A DNA stretch of 64,000 nucleotides. Source: Evernia prunastri. Taxonomy: Eukaryota > Ascomycota > Lecanoromycetes > Lecanorales > Parmeliaceae. Below, piece after piece: positions 22,494 to 34,459 of this stretch. Position numbers and translations under genes: made by a program. The DNA is taken from contig NKYR01000054.1 in NCBI GenBank assembly GCA_003184365.1, forward strand, positions 168,063-232,062, read 5' to 3'. A model generated the notes under the pieces. The model did no database searches and had not been told where the DNA came from. It saw only the letters and a program-made list of their open reading frames with translations. Position 1 is the first letter of the stretch, and each line of letters starts with the position of its first letter.

Positions 22494-24409
22494 ACGTATA
22501 ATTATACATATAATACAAGCATTCAGCAAAATCCAATAATTCTCATAAATGCTGAGGCAAAGGAGGAGCACCTGCAAATATGCATCAAGCATCTAATCTT
22601 TCTTGTTTTCTTCTCACCTCGTCCTGTTCACTCCTATGAATATCGCAGGATGTCAGATGGCCAAACCCCCCTCTCATTTTCTAATGTACCCCGAGATTCC
22701 AACCCTGGGACCGCAGTGCGGATAGCTGGGACTTCTTTCTACATGCGTAAGGGTACACCACCGCATTGTTCCTAAGCGATGAAACGGGGGAATCAGCTTG
22801 TGGTTCTAGACCACGAAGGCTGCTTAGTCTCTGGCCCATCCAACTGCGGCAGTCGTCGTGGAGTCCTACCCTTCGACGCAAACATTCCTCTGAAGGGGTA
22901 CCATACAGCATCTTCGCTATCGATACCGCGGACGAGCTCACGGATTTGGCTGATGATATCGTAGGGCTCGAGACTCGCGCTGTAGCAAACCATGGCATCG
23001 GCTGCGACAGTACTCGCAACGGCACGGAAACCATGACCGTCACCGGCGGCACGACGGTAACCCAACCGCAAAGATGCTCTCAACGATCTCCCAAATTGTC
23101 TTGACTCCATCATTATCTAAGCAACAGTGCAAGCTGGGACCGACTTGATGTATTGTATTCCCTGTCGGGCTCTTGCATGATTGGATACTATAATCCATCT
23201 CCGCAGCTTTCACCACTGGAATGGGTGGATCGGTCTCGGCTCCTTCGACATGTTCTAGAGGCTACGTTGAAGTCAAACTTTGGCTCTTCTAGCGCAGAAA
23301 CCCTCTACATTCTCAGAGCGTCATCTTGTCAAACAGGAGCCCTCGTCGTAGGCCAACCGTGCACTGAGCAACTTGCTCCTGTTGAGTTGCCCCGCGCCCT
23401 CAGACTCCTGACGGAGGACTACGTCAAGATGCCTGACAAGCTTCGTGGCGTTATTGTCGGTTCTCAGCCAGAGCCCGCCATCCTGAATAGGATGAAACGT
23501 GTCTTCCTTGAACTCCGAGAGGTTGCGCTCCAAGACATCGTTGTGAAAGGCTTGTAGGGAGTTGAAAAGATCCCCGAGATGAAAGTCTTGACCGATAATA
23601 ATTACATCGACGGAGTCGCTGAAGTAGGTGTGAAAGATGCTGGGAATGCTACGGTGGGCGAACATTTCCGCAATTTTTGACAAAGGTCCTCATATTCTGC
23701 AAACCGAGACCGAGGGAAGAATATCTATATATGCCTATGTCGAAGCCTCGACGTTCCCAGCCGCTTCCCTTTGTTCTCGCTCCTTACCTCGCCCCGTGCT
23801 CGAACTCGACATTTTGCGTCTGCAGCTGCTACGTGCTCCACCATGTAACCAGTTCGCAGCGCTTTGTTGGAGCCTACGTTGCATCTCCGCCTGGACAGTG
23901 GTTGTCAGAACTTGGAAGCCAATGATGAAACGCTTTGATTGCAGATCGACTCATCTCATCCACCTGCGCTCCCAAAGGCCCGTAATCCGCGCGCTTCCCA
24001 ACTCCCTTGATGACTCGAATGGGGACAATAATCTACCTTCATTTTGAAAATCACTCCAAAATGGGCGACACGTGCAAAGGAAACCCTATGTCTCAGCAGC
24101 AGCTTCGGATCTGATGACATTAGAAAATCTCTTGTAGTGCAGCAAAAAGAAACATCCAATCGGGAATCAGGAACCAGGCCATATTTGATTAATATGGCCG
24201 TCTTGATTCATGCAGTCCCGGCATGAACCAAGATAGACAGCCTCTTCCTCTGAACTCAGTGTCAATGTTCTCATTCGACATCGCGGGCGACCTGAGCTGC
24301 GTCCAACATTATCGAGAGTGGGGGGCTGGAGTATGACATACAGCATGCAGGAAGCTTGTGAACCCGTATCAGCCAGAGGTAAAGATGACAAAAAGGTTAC
24401 GAAAAAGCA
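22494..24409. other. Intergenic with one unassigned plus-strand frame
   Basis: About 1.9 kb. The best candidate is a plus frame 23153-23557 (134 codons, e.g. SPLEWVDRSRLLRHVLEATL). After a TAG at 23555 it continues in the same frame for 42 more codons (GVEKIPEMKVLTDNNYIDG and on). CAG to TAG would explain the break, but I do not recognise the product, and the minus strand is also open here (23321-23683). It is left unassigned. The rest shows nothing. Confidence 0.35.
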
Positions 24410-25388
24410 TTAATCGTAAAGGCTCTCATCATCGCTACTGTAAATGCGGTCAATCATTACCAAGTCTGTCGTCTGACCGAGTAGCAGCTGCGGATTGGCC
24501 AGAGATAACACATGTGCTAGCCCTTCATGAGGACCTAAGAAGGAGATAAAAAATTCAGCACTGTCACCTTTACAGATCGTATCAAGGGCCACCAAGACCC
24601 GTGTGGACTTCTCGGTCTTCAACAAGGCAGACGAGATACCATCTTGAAGGTCTGTGCGACCGGAGCAATAGTCGATGACTGCATCGCCCTTGGCAGGATC
24701 CAGTAGCGAAGACACGTAATTACTGCCTGCGCCAGCCACAGCAACAATCGGGTGAAGGTTAGATGCTACGGCTAACTTGATCGCAAAGGCGCCAACGGCA
24801 AAGGAGCCTCCATACACCAGGAAAGAGGCGGGCTTATGTACAGTAGCAGGAGCCTATAGCTGTGATAATCGGAGAGTCCTATATAAAGCCAACGATGCAG
24901 TCAGAGCGGCCAGGGTGATGCTTGCAGTCTCAAGGCACTAGTATCAGTACGGCAATGGGGCAGTCGGAATTTGGAGTCGGAGCTGGCATGTAGCTGCGTA
25001 CCTTCAAAGCTGACAGATGAAGGTAAGTGGGCGGTGGTGAATGCCAATGCAACAGCATACTCTGCATAGCTTCCGTGGGGTGCTTGGATCTCGTGTAAGG
25101 CAAATACTCGATCACCAACCTGATTTGTTTGCCCCGTTGAGACATCGTCCCACCCTCGGCGGTCAGAACCTTGAAGCCCGTGACGCCCTGGCCCACTTCA
25201 CGTATAGTTTCGGCGATGTCGTCGTCCATGTTGATAGGAAGCTCTGGTATCCACCATGTCTTCCAGTTTTTAGGGTTAGTACCGGACACCTCGACTTTAA
25301 TTACCTTTTTGCCAGCATCAGCTGTTGGAATTGGCGAATCGATAATCTCTGTCCTGATACTTTTGTATACTAGAACTTCTTCCATCAT
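24410..25388 (-). pseudogene. MDR-family zinc-binding dehydrogenase / trans-enoyl reductase-like, disrupted
   Basis: Medium-chain reductase resembling stand-alone enoyl reductases of fungal metabolism. Start ATG 25388 or 25385 (MEEVLVYKSIRTEI). Exon 25171-25388 ends ...VTGFK. Exon 25002-25119 gives VGDRVFALHEIQAPHGSYAE. Exon 3 from 24920 gives ITLAALTASLALYRTLRLSQ, then an in-frame TAG at 24854-24856 where relatives have Trp in a WAP motif. After the stop the cofactor domain continues (VYGGSFAVGAFAIKLA, then KGDAVIDY). The frame ends at TAA near 24410 before the usual C-terminal motifs, so about 60-80 residues are missing. The donor of intron 1 (GTTCTG) is weak. A stop plus a missing C-terminus indicate a non-functional gene; TGG to TAG equals C-to-T at CpA on the plus strand. 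Confidence 0.75.
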
Positions 25389-25617
25389 GCCTGAGCGTAC
25401 TTGATTTCGGACTTTGACTCGGCTATGTATCGAGATGCGGGTTGACGCGCGGCAACGCCCCACTTGTAGTTACTCAGATTGGGGGGAAATTGCCTCTCTT
25501 GGACTAGAAAGGTGTCATGTTTCTGGTCACGTGGTGTAATAAGAACGTTGACCAGTTCACACCAGCACAAACTAACCTACCAACTTCACCAAACACTACC
25601 TAAGAAAATTATTCACG

Positions 25618-26796
25618 ATGACTTCAGTGCCTGGCTTTGGAGAGAACACAGACAATCATGAGGTTGTCTCGACTTTCGCTCACTCAGTGAAAGACAAAAC
25701 CTGTACGTCCAGCCTACATCAATGCCGCTGTGGGGGAAAGTCCTGATCCCAATCACCATCTCTACTAAACATGAGTCTTTCCTCTAGTCCTAATCACCGG
25801 GGTTGGCCCAAATGGCCGTGGCGCAGAACTCACGCGAAGGCTAGCAACTCAAAGTCCGGCTCTTTTGATCCTCACTGGCCGTACGCTCAATAGAGTCGAT
25901 GCCATAAAAAAGGAAATCGTTGAACGTTATCCTCATGTCTCAGTCCAAACCCTGAAGCTGGATCTTTCATCCTTCCATTCGATCAGGGAAGCTGTCAAGC
26001 AATTGTCTTCACAGCAGCAACTACATATCGATGTCTTGATCGCCAATGCTGGAATTATGAATATTCCAGATCGACAACTCAGCTCGGACGGCTACGAAAT
26101 GCACCTTGCTACCAATTATCTTGGCCCTTTTCTCTTCACCCTCGGCCTTCTAGAACACTCGGTGTTTGCTAAGAAGGGACGTATCGTAAACGTTGGGAGC
26201 AATGGCTATGTCTTCTCTCCGTTTCGTTTCGCAGACTACAACTTCGAGGGAAAACCGCTCCCAGATGATGAGAAACCACCGAAGAAATTGTGTGATCAAT
26301 ACGGCCTACCCTGGTCGCTGGAGTATACGCCGACAATTGCCTACGGCCAAAGCAAGACAGCGCTAATGCTTTGGACTCTACATCTGGCAAAGCGCTTTGC
26401 TCACAAAGGCATTTCTGCCATATGCGTGCATCCCGGAGGTGAGTCTTGCGTAACGATCTTTCCCAACCGCGAAGACTTCATTCTGACTTAACAGCAATTG
26501 CCACGGATCTGTGGCGACACATGCCGAAAGACATTGTGGAGCAGACATTCACCATGATGCCAATGAAAACCATGGCTCAAGGTGTGAGTACGACTTGTGT
26601 AGCTGCTCTCGACCCCAAACTTGAAGGTATCAGCCCTCGTCCACGTTTGTGGACTTCTGCTAATGGCCAATTAGACTCTTCGGGGGGATATCTCGTCGAC
26701 TGCCAGCTCTCGGAGACATTGGAATGTGCAAGGAGTGAGAGTCTGGCAGAGAAACTTTGGTCATTGAGCGAAAGTTTAACGGCGGACATGCCTTGA
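25618..26796 (+). CDS. Short-chain dehydrogenase/reductase, 345 aa
   Basis: NAD(P)-dependent oxidoreductase of the extended retinol-dehydrogenase-like SDR group. Exons 25618-25702, 25788-26438 and 26495-26796; total 346 codons. Intron 1 has a GTACGT donor and CTACTAAAC branch site. The Rossmann motif is split by intron 1 and reads FLITGVGPNGRGAELTRRL. NAG appears as IANAGIM. The catalytic pair is in YGQSK (Y-x3-K), with an upstream Ser in NVGSNGY. The C-terminal part has SGGYLVDCQLS, usual for this fungal subgroup. It is divergently placed to the disrupted MDR gene across about 230 bases, so the two may once have shared a promoter. Substrate unknown. Confidence 0.9.
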
Positions 26797-27549
26797 GCAC
26801 TCCCAACAGAGCCACCAACGCTTATGAACTAGCTAAGACAGTTAGTCACCCCGAAGTAAGAGCGTGATGACTTCGCGAAGTGCACTTTGTTCTCCTAGTG
26901 ACAAGTCTTACCCGGGCCTTTCCATCCTCTCTCCCTCTTGACCTCGGAAACCCGTTCGACAAAGACGTCAGCAAGCTGTAAAGGCTCCGTCAACAGGTCG
27001 TCTGTGTCAAGGTTGCCGGCAGCCGCGACCAAATACTCGGAACTCAGATGGTCATCCAAAGTTTTCCGGTCGGCAGAAAACTTTGGTCGGCGTACCTATG
27101 TAATAACATCAAATATGGTTTTGCAATGGAGGCCAGGATGAGTCTCCTCACTTCTCATGAAAAATGATGCTTGGGACCGCACTGCTCTTCTACACATCAA
27201 AACCGTATATATCTGAAAGCCCGGTTCTCTCTTTTCCACTGCCTTCGCAACATCTGAAAACAGCTGCTTCACCTAAAATCAAGACATTCGGCTCAAATTA
27301 ATCTCACCACAGCAGGGCCAAACAGGTCTACAAACCCTTACTACTTTGTCAGATTTGGGACGGAGAACACCTATCATCTCTACTGAATGGCCCATTAGAA
27401 ACCCTTACACAGGAAATCCCTTCACATCAGACGGGGGATGTCCAGCAACGCTTCCGTGAAGTAGAATGCGGCATAGAAGTTGAAAAGAACTCTTTGGTCC
27501 CGACGTGGAACATTTTCTACTTTGCTCCTACGGCCTACGCTCCAGTATT
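26797..27549. other. Intergenic with a possible orphan exon
   Basis: On the minus strand about 26893-27101 an acidic frame reads LVAAAGNLDTDDLLTEP, then LADVFVERVSEVKRERGW, which has coding character and follows a possible acceptor (ATTACATAG). No partner exons or named family were found, so it may be a gene fragment. The rest is 3' sequence of the two convergent neighbours. Confidence 0.35.
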
Positions 27550-29074
27550 CTATCGCCACCCTCTTTGACCACTTCGCCCCGGCCTGCCCTGCTCGGCATC
27601 AGCCGAGCCTGTTTCACTATCATAAGTCGCATCTAGCTCCATCGTATTCCTTACTGTCATATCTCCCTGCTTCACCAGCCCCTCGCCGTCTCCGTCTGTA
27701 CCCACCAGCGCGCTCGTGTTCCAGCCAGTCCCCGAAGATATCAGCTCAGTATCTGGACCCCTTCTCTTGCGGGGTGTGTCGTACCATGAAAAATGCCTCC
27801 GATAAGAGGGTTTCTGGCGAGAGGACTTGCGATAGTGTTCGGCGCCCGGACGGTGAAAGAGAATGAGGTAGAGGGGTCGTATAGCGGGGACGCAAGCGGC
27901 CATGATGACGACGTTGATTTCGACGCTGTTGAGGACTAGTGAGCTCATGACTGAGAGAGGTGCGAAAATGTGAGGTTCGCTGCCATGCGGTGAAGTGCAC
28001 AATAGGGGGGGCACTGGAAGGTGAGTAGGAAAGTCAGGCCATTACCTATTCCAGATGAAGAGAGGGACGGTGTTCCCTTTAGATAAATTAGTGAGTAGTT
28101 CCGCATCCAAGTATATCACGAGGTGACGTACATGTGAAATCTGACCTTGCCGATTCGGAGGGCAGCTTCGAAGTTTTGATGGCCCCACAGATCGCTGCAC
28201 TGGACGTATACATATATTAGCGGTGGTTCTCGCTGAAACTCTCTCCGGTGGAATGGGTCTAGCGAGGAAAATATCAGACGTACAATATGCCAACGCTCAT
28301 GATCAGACTCAGGTTGACTTTTTTATGAGTTGGCATCTGGAGCGTCCATATTACAGACACAGGAATCGCTGCCAGACCGATATCCAAGAATGCGCTATAA
28401 CCTGCAAGACTTATCAAAGGCTGAAACGAAGATTTCAAGAGTCAGTTGATACATACTGGAGGCGATGATCGTCCAAACAGTTAAAGTTTGCGGATTCCAG
28501 CATTTCCCTGGGGTATTGACTTCCCAGAGCTTGGTGAGGGGAGTGCACTGAGTCCAGACGAAGACGATGGCCAAAGAGAATAAGATGAACTGACTGATCA
28601 TGAAGAAGTAAAGCAAATAGCGTATTCTCCTGTTAGGCATACCGATTCGCATGATTAAGAAACCGACTGAGATTTTTCCGAAGGCGAGTCCAAGCACGCA
28701 AAATGTTTGCGATATCCAGTTGATTTTTAAAGCCGATTCAACAGTTGACAGTGAGAGGAAGTAGACGTGACGAGTACCTCCCACATTAGCGTAGACAACC
28801 CAGAGAATCGTGAAAGTCAATGACCAGACCTGGGAAGGCATTGTGAGTCAGCTATCTTAGTGATTTGTGTTTGCGATGCGCAACTCCGTTGCGAGCTCAC
28901 CACAGTCAGAATAATGGCCCAGTCATCCCACCACATATTTCGCGTTATGAATACTCTGCAGTAAACGCGAAGAGCGACAAAAACCACAGCGAGAGAAGCA
29001 AGAGCCCAGGAGATCCCCGTCAAGACAGCATTTCTGTCTGCATCCCCGCCGGGCGGAGGGGGTCCTGGATCCAT
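27550..29074 (-). CDS. Fungal rhodopsin-domain (PTH11-like) integral membrane protein, 379 aa
   Basis: Seven-span membrane protein of the fungal rhodopsin-domain family to which some PTH11-type GPCR-like receptors belong. Six exons: 28901-29074, 28457-28829, 28284-28401, 28132-28199, 28046-28076 and 27550-27925; the summed length is exactly 380 codons with correct phases. Family signatures: WWDDWAIIL at the end of span 2, GGTRHVYFL, QTFCVLGLAFGKISVGFLIM, WNPQTLTVWTIIASSYSAFLDIGLA built across a junction, then AAICGAIKTSKL and a junction-spanning SDFTWNTVPLFIWNSVE. A Ser/Thr-rich cytosolic tail of about 90 residues follows. Exon 5 is only 31 bases. An upstream in-frame methionine (29134) is possible. 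No CFEM domain is seen. Ligand and role unknown. Confidence 0.9.
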
Positions 29075-30689
29075 GGCCCGATAGAAGTTCCACTCCTGAT
29101 CGAAGCGGGAGCACTCACAAGAAGTTTGATTCAAGTTGTGAGTATGAAAGAAGGAAGAAACTGAATGCCTTCTTGATTACCGATTCGAAATACAGTAAAG
29201 GATTCAGGTGGTGCAACGGAACTGTTGCAGGTCCAGCTTCATGTACCGTATGCGGGTGAGAGTTTTAACACTTCTCATAACACTTCTCAAGCTCGTCACT
29301 TGATTATGGGGACCATACTTGAAGGGTCGAGCGAAGAAGTCCGGAGGAAAGCACCGTATTAGGCTAATGGAAAAACCATAGAGATTCGAGAATCCTAAGT
29401 AATTATAGCCAAAATTCGACAATCTAGCTGATTACTTGGTTACAATTCTTTTCAAACACAGCAGACCATCGAATTTGAGTGTGCTTAAAACTGTACTTGA
29501 GTAAGGAATCTTGAACCTGCGTAGTACTCGAGACCCAGTCTTTCACATTAGTGTCTGCGTAAAGGATGCGAGGATATCGAAATGTATCGAAGGGGGATCT
29601 CTTTCTGTGGGCATCTGTTTTGGACATACCCACGAGGGGTAGATAATAGTCACCTGTATGTCTATACATGACAAGGTTACGGCCGCAACCACCTTGATCC
29701 AGGGTCTGATTCCACAAGTGTGTGACGGTTGAGGTAGCCCAAGCAAGCATATTCGGCAAAATTAAGTGTCCGCTGAGAAAGATTATTTCTCTCAAACGTG
29801 CATTCAGCTCAGTCTTGTAACGGTGTGAGACTTTCTTCTTTTACTTTCTTTCTCTTTTCCAATGCAGACCGCAGTTGGTGAACAGGCTTGCAAAGATACT
29901 CTCTGATGCAAGTCAAAGTCGCTGAACCTAGGGTTCAGAGAATTGTGCAAGGTGCTCGCCGTTGTATGCAAATTGCACAATTAGGGCTACTGCATGCATT
30001 CGCTAATGTAGTAGCATCATTCATGTCCGCTTATATCATCCTTTGGTGGGGTGTTGTGTCCTTCCTATCATTCTCCTCGTTCCTCCTATCATTCGGAGTA
30101 CTCAAATTCCGGAGATAGACAAGAACAAGATCGCAAGGAGACTTGCTGAGTGTTAAGCTCTTGAGGCGTGATTTTTCCATATCTCTTCAAAGAAAAATGG
30201 TAATAATCCTACGTAGCTCCCTGACTAGTCAGATATTTGCCAATATTTGATGGCAACTTGCATCTCCAATCGGATTGCAATAAGAATATGCATGCAATCT
30301 GCAATTGGAACCCTAGCTGAACCAAACCCACGGATGCCTCGCCGATTGGAGCAAGCGTACATGAATGGCCTTTCGGAAATTACTTTTACAATGAGGGAAT
30401 TCTCGCTTGTCGTCTCGCAGACACAGGTACCTACTTACTTTACGGCACAGATCTGGCGCCATGGAATACATGGATGGCGCTAATTATTGTACTATTTTAC
30501 AACTCGAAAACGAAAGATGTTAGTCATAACACTTTTAATGTAGAACTTAGGTACTCTCCTCGAATAGTCATACTGCTCTCTTCATTGACGGAGTCCGGCT
30601 CCAAGAATCCAGTCTCGATACTAGGTCTAAGGTCAGGAAGGTACCTTAACGGAAGGCCATGGGTCCAAGAAACGGTGTAAAGGCGGTTA
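29075..30689. other. Intergenic, no supported gene
   Basis: A minus frame at 29424-29795 (123 codons) and a plus frame at 29888-30118 with a hydrophobic end have no recognisable homology; both may be chance frames. Otherwise unremarkable. Confidence 0.4.
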
Positions 30690-31450
30690 CTTTTGGAGAG
30701 ATGGTTTCAGTACAGTTCCAGGGTATCAGAACTATGTGACGATTATTTTAATAAAACGTTTTTCAAAATCAACAGTATTAAAATATCAACGGTAATAAAT
30801 CAGTTAATAAAGATATACGTATTCATAAAAAGAACCGGTACAATTATTTTACCGTTTAATATTTGGAACCATTAAAATGTCAAGTCTGCCAAGCCAGATA
30901 CTCGGAAGGTCTCTACGCTGAGAGAACTCAACGCGGTTGGAAGGAGTGGCCGAAGCCTATAGCAGGTGCAGCCGGGGATTGCTTAGTCATAGTCTTAGTG
31001 GGGAAGCATATCTTCCCTGCAAGAGCCTTCATAGATTCTACATCTTCTTGCTACCCACACAAGCACTGGACCCACTACATATAACGCTCTTAAAGAATTA
31101 AGTGCAAAAATGAGCGATTTAGCCAATTTTCTCGCGGGGGTGTCCTTCAGATCATCAGATGTATGCGTGGGGTTGGCATGTGGGCCTTGGGGGCTGTTGA
31201 TACCATGGACACTTGCGCCTTGAACTCTGAATCTATCTGTCGGATAACAGACTTCTGATAGTAGAAACCGTATATTTTAAGAAACGGTTCTACTACGGTA
31301 TCTCGATAGCTATCGTTATTTGAGATATACGTATTAAAAATTAAAACCGTAATTATTTGAAAACGTATTAGAGACTTCATCGCCTTTAGGCAGAATTTAA
31401 TTTTGATACGTCACAAAAAAAGTACCGTATATATACCGTCAATATACGGT
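30690..31450. repeat. AT-rich island with degenerate direct repeats
   Basis: Two AT-rich blocks (30740-30875 and 31250-31440) share AGATATACGTATT followed by A/T-rich sequence and an ACCG..AATTATTT..ACGT pattern, in direct orientation about 520 bases apart. Short self-complementary ACCGTATATATACCGT motifs follow at 31420-31450. The look is that of a mutated, RIP-like repeat relic; no coding frame survives. Between the blocks the sequence is of normal composition. Confidence 0.45.
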
Positions 31451-32182
31451 AGTTTCCCACCCGCAAAGTCCGCTAAGGTAGGTAGGTAGGTAGAGTACCT
31501 ACCTTGGCACCTTACCTCTTGACCTCTATGCGGCGGGTATCTACGTAATTTGCCTTGTGCCCTAGCTAAAGTACCTCGCTTACCTACCCAAGACACTTTT
31601 CAGATCCTTACTACTCAATCTCCACCTCGAGTTTCTAGGTGATCTGCACGTGGGCAAAGATGTCGTACTTCGGAGCCGTGATCGCTGCAACCAGGATGTG
31701 TCTTAGGAACCGGGCATATTGGCGTAAAAATGTGCAGCGTGGTGGAGGTGCGCGGACCACATTGACCAGTAATGATCAATGGGTACTATCTACTGAGTAT
31801 ACTGTATGGGACCTGTAAGCTCTAGGTTAAAGGTGGAATGACTATCAAGACAGGTCATTCATTTACTTAGGCCCGTAAACGAGGAGCAGCTTGCGGTGCC
31901 GAGCTCGATCTATCATCTTTTCCGCCGAAAATTCCAAAGAACAGGGTTGCGCAATACGGACTCTACAATTGCCAGCGTATTTTATGGTGGCTAAACTGGT
32001 CCTATTCTACCTTTTTATGTAATTTTATTCTGCCTGTTTGATCGGCTATCAAACTCCCACTTTCAAGACACTCTTGATTGATAGCCACACTCTACGTTTA
32101 CACAGCACAAAGGACCACGCTTTTTCAGATAACCAGCATTGACCTCACATCCTCATACCTGCGATTCAGCAATATATTCAAC
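31451..32182. other. Intergenic with a GGTA microsatellite
   Basis: A (GGTA)n run at 31477-31492 faces TACCTACC and further TACCT motifs to 31590, so the segment can fold. From about 31900 it becomes 5' sequence of the O-methyltransferase. Confidence 0.5.
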
Positions 32183-33757
32183 ATGGATGACACAACAGAG
32201 CCTGAAGTCTCGTCGCTGTTGGCACAAATTGACAATCTTGGCAAGCGCCTATCCTCAGACAGCAAACAGGATGCCGAAACACGCAAGAAATTACGTTTGG
32301 CCGCGCGCAGTTTGAGTAAGGCACTGGAAGAACCCGGTGACATCGTAGAAAGAGTTTGCTTCTCGGTGAGGAACCCCTCCTAGCTCACACTTTGTGATTT
32401 CACGTTGGTCACCACCATAGCCATTACTGACGACCCAACTCACTAGTTTATGGAAGAAGTTGCCATTCGTATTGCCATCGATCTGGATTTGTTCAACATT
32501 CTGGTGAAGGGTGGGAAGCCACAGACGCTCAACGATTTGACGAAAGCAACGGGAGCTGATGGGTTGCTGCTTGGTATGCCTTTTACTAACATCTTTTAGT
32601 CTTCACACTGACTGATGCATTCCGCAGCTCGCCTACTTCGTTCACTTGGCTCAATTGGCGCAGTAGGAGAGGTTGGGAATGTTGGCGCAGAGGCTTACGT
32701 ACCAAACGAAGGTGACCAGAACTTTCGTAATACCGCCATTGGCTGCTGGAGTTGAATTCTGGTATGGCATAGGGCTTTCCTATCATAATGTCTTCCAAGC
32801 CATATATATGGTTTTTTCTTCTCACTATTGCGAAGACCCCCCGCTCAACAATGGCTGACAATCTATCTCAACTGCTAGCTTCGATGTCCTCAGCCCAAAC
32901 TGGAATAACCTCCCAGCATACCTCAAGGAAACCAATTATCGCAATCCGACCGATTCCATGAAGGCGGCTTTTTATAGAGCGCATAACACTAAAAGTCACT
33001 TCATAGCATTCCTAGCCACTAACCTAGACTTCTAGAGATCTTTCTAAGTCTACATGAGTGGGTTTGACGAAGGCAGAACGAACTGGACCGACTTTTTCCC
33101 GGTGGAAGAGGAAATCTGCAAAGGCGCCCGCCAGGATCAGGAGGCTATCATGTTTATTGACGTTGGCGGTGGTATGGGTCATGAGGGTCTTGCATTGAAA
33201 AAACGACATCCAAATCTGCCAGGCCGCTTCATAAACCAAGATCTACCTCAAATCGTCTCTGAACAGAAGCTGGATGGGGTAGAGTCCATGGCTCACAATT
33301 TCTTTACCCCTCAGCCACTCAAAGGTAGGCGCCGACTCAAGCTTGCAAATAAACCCTTTACTTTGCCGCACTCAGTTGCACTATCTAGCCAAAATTGGCA
33401 AAATTCTAGATAATAAAACCTAACCTCATCCGTGGCCTAGCTGCCCGCGTTTACTACCTACGCTACATCCTGCACGATTGGAATGACACGCTCTGCCGGA
33501 CCATCCTCCAGCACATCCGTACGGCCATGGATCCATCTTACAGCAAGGTTCTGATTAATCAATGGATCGTCCCGACGCAACGAGCCACCCCCTTCATGAC
33601 ACACCAAGACTTGAACATGATGGCGACATTCAGCGCAATGGAGCGGACGGAGGAGCATACGCGGGAACTGCTGGAAGGGGCGGGACTGCGCATTGTGCAT
33701 ATTTGGCGGGCCGATGATGTGGAGAGCGAGTGTATTGTTGAGGCGGTAGCCAAGTAG
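32183..33757 (+). pseudogene. O-methyltransferase (sterigmatocystin 8-O-methyltransferase-like), frameshifted
   Basis: AdoMet-dependent class-I O-methyltransferase of the fungal metabolite type. Exons 32183-32365, 32447-32573 and 32628 onward read correctly through MEEVAIRIAIDLDLF, then ARLLRSLGSIGAV. At about 32690-32705 the frame shifts by one base: GAEAYVPNE continues as VTRTFVIPPLAAGVEFWYG in another frame. No intron could fit. The core continues after a possible 54-base intron (33 kb) with SGFDEGRTNWTDFFPVEEE, the AdoMet motif FIDVGGGMGHEGLAL and then LHDWNDTLC, with the catalytic His in the LHDW motif. The last exon ends at TAG 33757. In the unspliced reading two stops (TAG, TAA) lie at 33034-33048. 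Either a pseudogene or one sequencing indel; domain identity is firm. Confidence 0.7.
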
Positions 33758-34044
33758 GGGCGGCTTGGTCAGCGAAGGGTAGTACATTAGTGGATTGAAA
33801 CCTCGAGATCCAAGCGCGAACCCGACGACTGATCTCGTTAGAGACAGAACATAGGAGTGTGTACTTAACAATCTCGAGCGCCCGCGGAAAAAGCAGTATC
33901 CAATAACTGCCGAGATATAACATAAATGCTTCTTTTAGCATACAGTCACTACTACTATTCCACCAGCACCATAGGTTCTATTATAAACAACTGGTACCTA
34001 CACCATAGGTTTTATTACAATACTCCGATTATGGAATGGCTTTA
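33758..34044. other. Short intergenic
   Basis: 3' sequence of the O-methyltransferase gene. Holds a tandem direct repeat of CCATAGGTTYTATTA with nearby ACTGGTACCTACA around 33968-34018. Nothing coding. Confidence 0.45.
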
Positions 34045-34458
34045 TCGCTCCAGTGGGACTGGGGGTTAGTCGGTCGCATGGCAGAGTGTTCTCGCGCTGC
34101 ATGGTTATTTCGCATATTTCGCATATTTCGCATAGTGGGTTTGCAGGCCTGCAATATCGCATAGTGGGACGTGTTTTCGTGTCAGGCACGCGTTAGTCAG
34201 GAGATTCATGGCTCGATGGGAGCTCTATTTATATGGGCTGCCCACCAGTGTTGGGCTCCTCATTCGATTCCCACCCACACCTGTATCTAGCTTCATTTTC
34301 ACTCCAGGTTTAGCTGAACAAGCATTGGGAGTTTTCCTAGCACTGGGGGGTCTACATATGCCTCTTCAGGTAGCTAGCCCCGGTGTTGGGACCCCGCAAC
34401 ACATTTCCACATGATTCCAGCTGTTTTGGAGTCTCTACATGATGGCAGGCGAAGACTA
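34045..34458 (+). repeat. Dispersed repeat, copy A (inverted partner at 50250-50660)
   Basis: Matches the reverse complement of 50250-50660 over most of its length: CGCTCCAGTGGGACTGGGGG, GTTAGTCGGTCGCATGGC, GAGCTCTATTTATATGGGC, CACTCCAGGTTTAGCTGAAC and CCGGTGTTGGGACCCCGC are shared. Differences include a 9-base unit TATTTCGCA three times at 34106-34132, present only here. On the minus strand it carries a TATAAATAGAGCTC promoter-like box. Mobile-element origin (solo LTR or similar) is likely but its termini and target duplication were not found. Confidence 0.75.
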
Positions 34459-34459
34459 N

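Noticed and set aside
33027..33053. Two stops in the O-methyltransferase as proof of pseudogenisation
   Set aside because: They can lie in a 54-base intron with a CACTAAC branch site; only the shift at about 32690-32705 is relied on.
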